A stretch of DNA of 9,318 nucleotides from an uncultured Chloroflexota bacterium (lineage in GTDB: Bacteria; Chloroflexota; Dehalococcoidia; Lucifugimonadales; CAJWER01). Made by a program: the position numbers and the translations under genes. The notes under the pieces were generated by a model that saw only the letters and a program-made list of their open reading frames with translations, searched no databases and was not told the origin of the DNA. This document shows positions 5,727 through 9,318 of this stretch, piece by piece (the stretch's first letter is position 1; each line of letters starts with the position of its first letter). The stretch is taken from positions 1 through 9,318 of the forward strand of contig CAJWER010000106.1 in NCBI GenBank assembly GCA_913030785.1, read 5' to 3'.

Positions 5727-6938
5727 TCACAGCCAGCGCATGCGTTTGGACAACACCTTTTCGGATGTATAGACAGGCATGCCGCTGTCTTGCAGCGCCC
5801 CCTCCACGAGGCCGACGAAGTGGCGGCGGTCTGCGCCCGACACAACTGCCTGCTCGTGGGACTCCATCAGTGCTACTGGGTAGCCATGCCCTCGGTTGCA
5901 CTGATCTACGAGCAGAGAGTGGACCAGATCCACGACCTTTTCGCGTTCTGCAACCCACGACGGGACCTCGACCCTGGCAATCTCCTCACCGGCATTGAGG
6001 TAGAAGAAACTCAGCCCGGTGCCTCGGTAGTACTTGTCTACATCCGGCGATGTCGTGGTGAACATCGCCGAACGCTGTCCGGTCTCCAGATGGGCTCCAA
6101 ACAGCTCGCGGTCCATTATGCCACCTACGCAGTGCCCGCAGGGAGCCCACTCCAAATCTGTTGACGAACATGGGTACACTCCGTCCCGAACGGTTGCCTC
6201 GCAGGTCAGCAGGCGCAGCCCGTTGATTACCTCCGAGTGTCGTGGCAGACTGATGTAGCTTGCCACAGCCAGCGGTCGCTTCTCGGCAATTTCACGCATC
6301 TCGTCCAGGGCATATGCAAATCCGTTCTCGACCAGCTCCTCCAGTACGAAGGCCTGGTTCGCCGAACCAGCCAGTCCCAGCATCATCAGGGAGCCGTCTA
6401 GCAGGGCCAGGGTGGGCACGCCGTCGGGAAGGGCCTTGACCAGCTCCACCAGCTTCTTTATCTCCTCCACGGCGCGTTTCGCGCCAAGCAGTGCGCCTTC
6501 GACCGATTGCTGTCTGTAGGACAGCGGGTCGCGGATGGAGAGATCAGTATCTGAGGCGTAGAGCCTGGGCTCGGAATCTAGGTCAGCAGCCGGGTTATTC
6601 CCGTACGTGAGCACGGCGTAGCCGGTGTTGATCAGGAAACAGCGGGCCGGAAGGTGCCGGTCGACATCGATATGAGAGCCGTCGACCGCCGCTACGGTGA
6701 AATCGTCGGGCGATTCGGGGAGGTCGTAGTGGGTGGCCGGGTCTTCGGCCATCGCTGGCGTGTTCCAGGCGGCGTCCCTGTCGGCCATGTCTCGACGAGC
6801 TGCGTACTCAACGATATCGCATCGCTCCAGCGCTCGCAGGGCATTACGGAGCCGTTCTTCGCGATGCCCGACGCGTGACATCAGGTCGGCGCTCATCCCA
6901 TCTATCTGTATTGCTGTACTGGTCAGGTCTAGCGACAT
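5727..6938 (-). CDS. nurA: NurA-domain 5'-3' DNA nuclease (double-strand break repair)
   Basis: 403 residues from ATG at 6938, chosen because GGAGGT lies eight bases upstream. The in-frame ATG at 6977 adds thirteen residues without a comparable site. NurA-type elements are AAVDGSHIDVDRH (83-95; acidic D86 in DGS), LALLDGSLM (177-185), YISLPRHSEV (228-237), then MESHEQAVVSGADRRHF (358-374) and YTSEKVLSKR (390-399). The acidic residues of these blocks bind Mn2+ in characterised NurA. Cysteines C246, C257, C267 and C270 (CGHC) suggest a zinc-binding insertion, which I recall in long bacterial NurA forms. Known NurA acts with HerA on DNA ends; herA lies two genes downstream. The 211-base gap to the HAS-barrel start holds repeat copy B. 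Its own upstream gap (6939-7225) holds copy C and a dyad; no clear promoter was found there. Confidence 0.87.
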   Translation of the reverse strand: MSLDLTSTAIQIDGMSADLMSRVGHREERLRNALRALERCDIVEYAARRDMADRDAAWNTPAMAEDPATHYDLPESPDDFTVAAVDGSHIDVDRHLPARCFLINTGYAVLTYGNNPAADLDSEPRLYASDTDLSIRDPLSYRQQSVEGALLGAKRAVEEIKKLVELVKALPDGVPTLALLDGSLMMLGLAGSANQAFVLEELVENGFAYALDEMREIAEKRPLAVASYISLPRHSEVINGLRLLTCEATVRDGVYPCSSTDLEWAPCGHCVGGIMDRELFGAHLETGQRSAMFTTTSPDVDKYYRGTGLSFFYLNAGEEIARVEVPSWVAEREKVVDLVHSLLVDQCNRGHGYPVALMESHEQAVVSGADRRHFVGLVEGALQDSGMPVYTSEKVLSKRMRWL

Positions 6939-7061
6939 CTTCGTGGACCTCCGGCCCCATGATGAAATGGGAGCCATGGGTAGTGTCTCACGAGAACAAA
7001 GAAAAGGGGACTGGGTGGTCGCGATTCGCGTGTCAGAGAGAGGGAAAAGAATAGATTGATC

Positions 7062-7135
7062 AATTTCCTGGGGGACACCCCTTCGACGCTGCTCAGGACA
7101 GGCTATCAGGCTACCGACCCGTCGGCGGGCTCAGT
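7062..7135 (+). repeat. Dispersed intergenic repeat, copy C (with 25-bp module)
   Basis: AATTTCCTGGGGGACACC is followed by a 25-base module starting CCTTCGACGCTGCTCAGGAC, then ATCAGGCTACCGA and GGCGGGCTC. The module has the same length and place as in copy A. The distal part diverges more and contains a small CCGA/TCGG hairpin (CCGACCCGTCGG). A perfect palindrome ATTGATCAAT (7055-7064) abuts the left end. It occupies the gap between the 167-aa gene and NurA. Confidence 0.65.
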
Positions 7136-7149
7136 AGTGGCAAGAGCCG

Positions 7150-7181
7150 GGCCTCAAAACGCGACCAAGTTGGGTCAGGCC
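7150..7181 (-). terminator. Nested dyad after the 167-aa gene, weak terminator candidate
   Basis: Outer arms GGCCT (7150-7154) and AGGCC (7177-7181) enclose inner arms GACC (7163-7166) and GGTC (7173-7176). On the minus strand the inner hairpin is followed by GCGTTTTG, a very short T-run. It lies about 45 bases past the stop of the 167-aa gene. Termination here would make NurA-HerA a separate transcript, but the stem is weak. Confidence 0.25.
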
Positions 7182-7225
7182 TAATTGAGCATGACCCTCC
7201 CAGCCCAACGAAGCGCGCACGCACG

Positions 7226-7729
7226 TTACATGATAACCATCTGGTCGCCCTCTATTTCGAGGGATCGTGCTTGGAACCTGAGCACGACCTTCGAGGTACG
7301 GCGCAGCTCCACGTATACCTGGTCCATGCGACGGTCTAGATCTGATTCAAAGGGCTCCTGGGGTGACCGGCGTGCCGCGCCGCCCCAGAGTCCCGGCTGC
7401 GGCAGGCCCGCTATGAATTTGCCAAGGTGATCTAGGAAGGAGTCGAAGGTCGAGAAGGAGAGTGAATCCATGGCCGTCCCGTCAATCGGGTGGACAAAGG
7501 AAAAACTCAGCACCAGCGCCTTGTCTCTGGAAACCTCGGGCATCACGAGAACCGGCTGGGGACGGCTCGAAAACTGCGCCCGAGTTTGGACATTGGTGAG
7601 AGCTACCTCGCGCAGGGCTGCCTGTAGGACGCGAAGCAGCGATGACAGGTACGAGACGGGCACGCCTGCCTGGTGCAATTCGACAGCAAGATAGTGGCCT
7701 TCCGCCTCGCTGGCCGTTTCGCTACTCAT
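7226..7729 (-). CDS. Hypothetical protein, 167 aa, co-transcribed with the MetRS::SelB ORF
   Basis: I do not recognise a family. The ATG at 7729 has GGGGGT about eleven bases upstream and lies 15 bases after the upstream stop (TAA, 7747-7745), so the two are probably on one transcript. Residues ~12-45 (YLAVELHQAGVPVSYLSS onward) look helical and amphipathic. Residues ~58-100 look like beta strands with a helix (FDSFLDHLGKFI). Then comes a glycine/proline linker (GLPQPGLWGG) and a C-terminal strand-rich part (QVYVELRR, VVLRFQ, LEIEGDQMVIM). There are no cysteines, signal peptide or membrane segment, so it is likely cytoplasmic. Composition and codon usage look like the neighbours'. Being a real gene is supported by length, ribosome site and tight spacing only. 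Confidence 0.75.
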   Translation of the reverse strand: MSSETASEAEGHYLAVELHQAGVPVSYLSSLLRVLQAALREVALTNVQTRAQFSSRPQPVLVMPEVSRDKALVLSFSFVHPIDGTAMDSLSFSTFDSFLDHLGKFIAGLPQPGLWGGAARRSPQEPFESDLDRRMDQVYVELRRTSKVVLRFQARSLEIEGDQMVIM

Positions 7730-7744
7730 CTACGGGCAACCCCC

Positions 7745-9318
7745 TTATCGCAGAACGCGCGCGTCTCCGACACGCCGGGTGACGCGCTGCTGATCCAGGT
7801 AATCGAGCAGCGCGAGGGCATACTTGCGGCTGGCTCCGAACATATCGCGGACATCGGCAACCGTGATCTCACCATGCTCCTCGATGCACGTCTTCACGCC
7901 ATCGAGCATCTCTCCATACGCGCCAGCCTCGAACACCACACTATCACTAACCCTTACTATCATTCCCTCGTCGTCGAGCAAACCCAGCAACTCGGTGTCC
8001 GGGGGAAAGTCGGTGGGCGGTGAGTAGGGGTTCGTTTTGAGAGTATCGACATATTGGTCGGTGACGAGGCGCTGCTCGTCCGATAGTGTGCGAACATGTC
8101 CGGCCCGTCGAACAGCCGTGCCGTCCTCGACCAGCAGTCCGCCCGCATGCAACCGGGCAAGGACGTGTCCAAAGACCTGCTGTTTCATGCCGAGGCGGCT
8201 TCTGAGCTCCTCTCTGGGGGCGCCGGTCCTCAGCGGATACTGGCGGTGGTAGCCGTCCAGGAAATCGCCTGCCTTGATGGTCAACCCCCACCATCCCGCA
8301 GCCGTGTACAACATCGTTCCGGGGCCTATAGGACCGTCCCCAAGGATTACTGTGAGCCCCTCGGCAACCAGACCTTCCAACTCGGCCCGCACAACGTCGT
8401 CGCTCAGGTTGGCGCGTTTTACGAGGTCGTCGAACACCGACGGTTCCGACGCCTCGATGCTCTTGACGATGATATCGCGGTCGGTCCCCTGACCCATCAC
8501 TTCCAGTCTGTCTAGGATTGGGCGATGGTTTCGGCGGTGTCTTCGGGCGTGTGGCTCGACTACATGCCCTCCGCCAAGGGTTGAATTGTTGGACCGGATT
8601 ACAAAGAAATCGCCCTTCACGATAGCCCCGGGGCGGTCCAGTTTGAGCTGGGCCCAGGTGGAGTCCCCGGGATAGACCAGGTCCTTTTCCAGGAGCCTGA
8701 CCCTGGCAACAGTCTCACTGCTGCCGACGTGAACGGTGGCGAACATATTGTGACGAACGGGTCTTGGGGCGTCGGCGAGGACCTTGAGCCGGACGTCTAT
8801 GGCGGTGGAGGACTCGAGCCAGCCCGACGTTGTGAGCACTTCACCCCGGGCGACGTCCTCGTGGCTTATGCCAACCAGATTGGCCGCGACGCGTGTCCCG
8901 GCGAGCACGTGGTAGAGCGTCACCGCGGCCACTCCCGGGTCGTCGTGCACGGCCCGAAACGGCGCATCGGAGGTCAGGACCTGGTTGAGTCGTTGGACCA
9001 GGATCATGATGTCGGCGATGGCGACATGCATCCGCATGCTCTCGAGCGAGCTGCGAACTGGACTGCATTGCGGCGCGTTGGCCTTGGCCTTGAGCGATTC
9101 ATCGCCTTTGACCAGGTACTCTCCCAAGGCGATCGCAGACTCCAGGACGTCGCTGCGCTCATACTTGGTCGAAGCGCCGGGAACGCGACCGTCGAAGTGC
9201 CGCTCGACCAGGGCCAGTGTTCGCTGAACGAGATTGCCCAGATCATTGGCCAGGTCGGTGTTGTTGCGGTTGATGACGGCTTGTTCGCTGAAGTTGGCGT
9301 CCTGTCCGACGGCCATCT
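7745..9318 (-). CDS. Chimeric ORF: methionyl-tRNA synthetase C-terminal region fused in frame to SelB lacking its GTPase domain (5' partial)
   Basis: The frame enters from the right edge; the methionine at 9316 (MAVGQDANFSE) is probably internal, since MetRS reads on through it. Counting from it, residues 1-~140 match the MetRS anticodon-binding region: DLANDLGNLVQRTLALVERH (21-40), then LVQRLNQ (106-112), SDAPFRAVHDDP (116-127) and TLYHVL (133-138). From about residue 139, AGTRVAANLVGISHEDVARG (139-158) runs into SelB. It continues through the post-GTPase barrel domains (LGGGHVVEPHARRHRRNHRP at 247-266) and the winged-helix C-terminus ending FGASRKYALALLDY then TRRVGDARVLR (493-523). SelB's G domain with its GTP motifs is absent. 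The join is at ~8878-8905. SelB normally delivers Sec-tRNA to UGA via a SECIS hairpin; without GTPase this cannot work as usual. Real fusion and assembly chimera both remain possible. Confidence 0.8.
   Translation of the reverse strand, partial: MAVGQDANFSEQAVINRNNTDLANDLGNLVQRTLALVERHFDGRVPGASTKYERSDVLESAIALGEYLVKGDESLKAKANAPQCSPVRSSLESMRMHVAIADIMILVQRLNQVLTSDAPFRAVHDDPGVAAVTLYHVLAGTRVAANLVGISHEDVARGEVLTTSGWLESSTAIDVRLKVLADAPRPVRHNMFATVHVGSSETVARVRLLEKDLVYPGDSTWAQLKLDRPGAIVKGDFFVIRSNNSTLGGGHVVEPHARRHRRNHRPILDRLEVMGQGTDRDIIVKSIEASEPSVFDDLVKRANLSDDVVRAELEGLVAEGLTVILGDGPIGPGTMLYTAAGWWGLTIKAGDFLDGYHRQYPLRTGAPREELRSRLGMKQQVFGHVLARLHAGGLLVEDGTAVRRAGHVRTLSDEQRLVTDQYVDTLKTNPYSPPTDFPPDTELLGLLDDEGMIVRVSDSVVFEAGAYGEMLDGVKTCIEEHGEITVADVRDMFGASRKYALALLDYLDQQRVTRRVGDARVLR

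Noticed and set aside
9314..9316. True start codon of the right-hand chimera at 9316
   Set aside because: Methionyl-tRNA synthetases read (RE)MAVGQDANFSE-like sequence in mid-protein, so the gene most likely continues beyond the window.

Overview
The window is GC-rich with dense, mostly minus-strand genes. The best guess for the source is a Chloroflexota bacterium of the Dehalococcoidia/SAR202 kind. This rests on a galactonate-dehydratase-type enolase-superfamily protein, a NurA / HAS-barrel / HerA cluster, a proline/threonine-rich membrane-anchor remnant, and many short dispersed intergenic repeats. No rRNA, tRNA, CRISPR array or complete insertion sequence was seen.

Layout. Positions 1-1725 (minus) are one uninterrupted reading frame. 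Its first ~340 residues are an enolase-superfamily dehydratase and the rest is an AEC (auxin-efflux-carrier type) transporter; it runs off the left edge. Positions 1726-2657 are a long non-coding stretch holding the enolase promoter, two stem-flanked repeats with compensatory changes, dispersed repeats, a plus-strand promoter candidate and a triple 10-bp tandem repeat. Positions 2658-3020 (plus) encode a small HExxH metallopeptidase-family protein. Positions 3069-3266 (minus) are a start-less remnant of a secreted, membrane-anchored protein. Positions 3301-6938 (minus) are a DNA-end-processing cluster: NurA nuclease, a separate HAS-barrel protein, and the HerA-type ATPase, the last two overlapping by 8 bp. 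Positions 7226-7729 (minus) encode an unrecognised 167-aa protein. Positions 7745-9318 (minus) are a second chimeric frame: the C-terminal part of methionyl-tRNA synthetase joined in frame to selenocysteine elongation factor SelB without its GTPase domain.

How the genes fit together. NurA and HerA are known partners in DNA end resection; the HAS-barrel protein between them probably belongs to the same machine. The order on the minus strand is MetRS::SelB, unknown protein, NurA, HAS-barrel, HerA. Copies of one dispersed repeat family sit in the two largest gaps of this cluster (7062-7135 and 5586-5642), and a third copy lies at 2018-2098.

The most unusual feature is that the two genes at the ends of the window are both in-frame chimeras of unrelated proteins. 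In each, the upstream partner loses its C-terminus and the downstream partner loses its N-terminus, and the join falls where the two families resemble each other over a few residues. Either this genome has undergone deletions that fused neighbouring genes, or the assembly has joined unrelated sequence. The sequence alone cannot decide.
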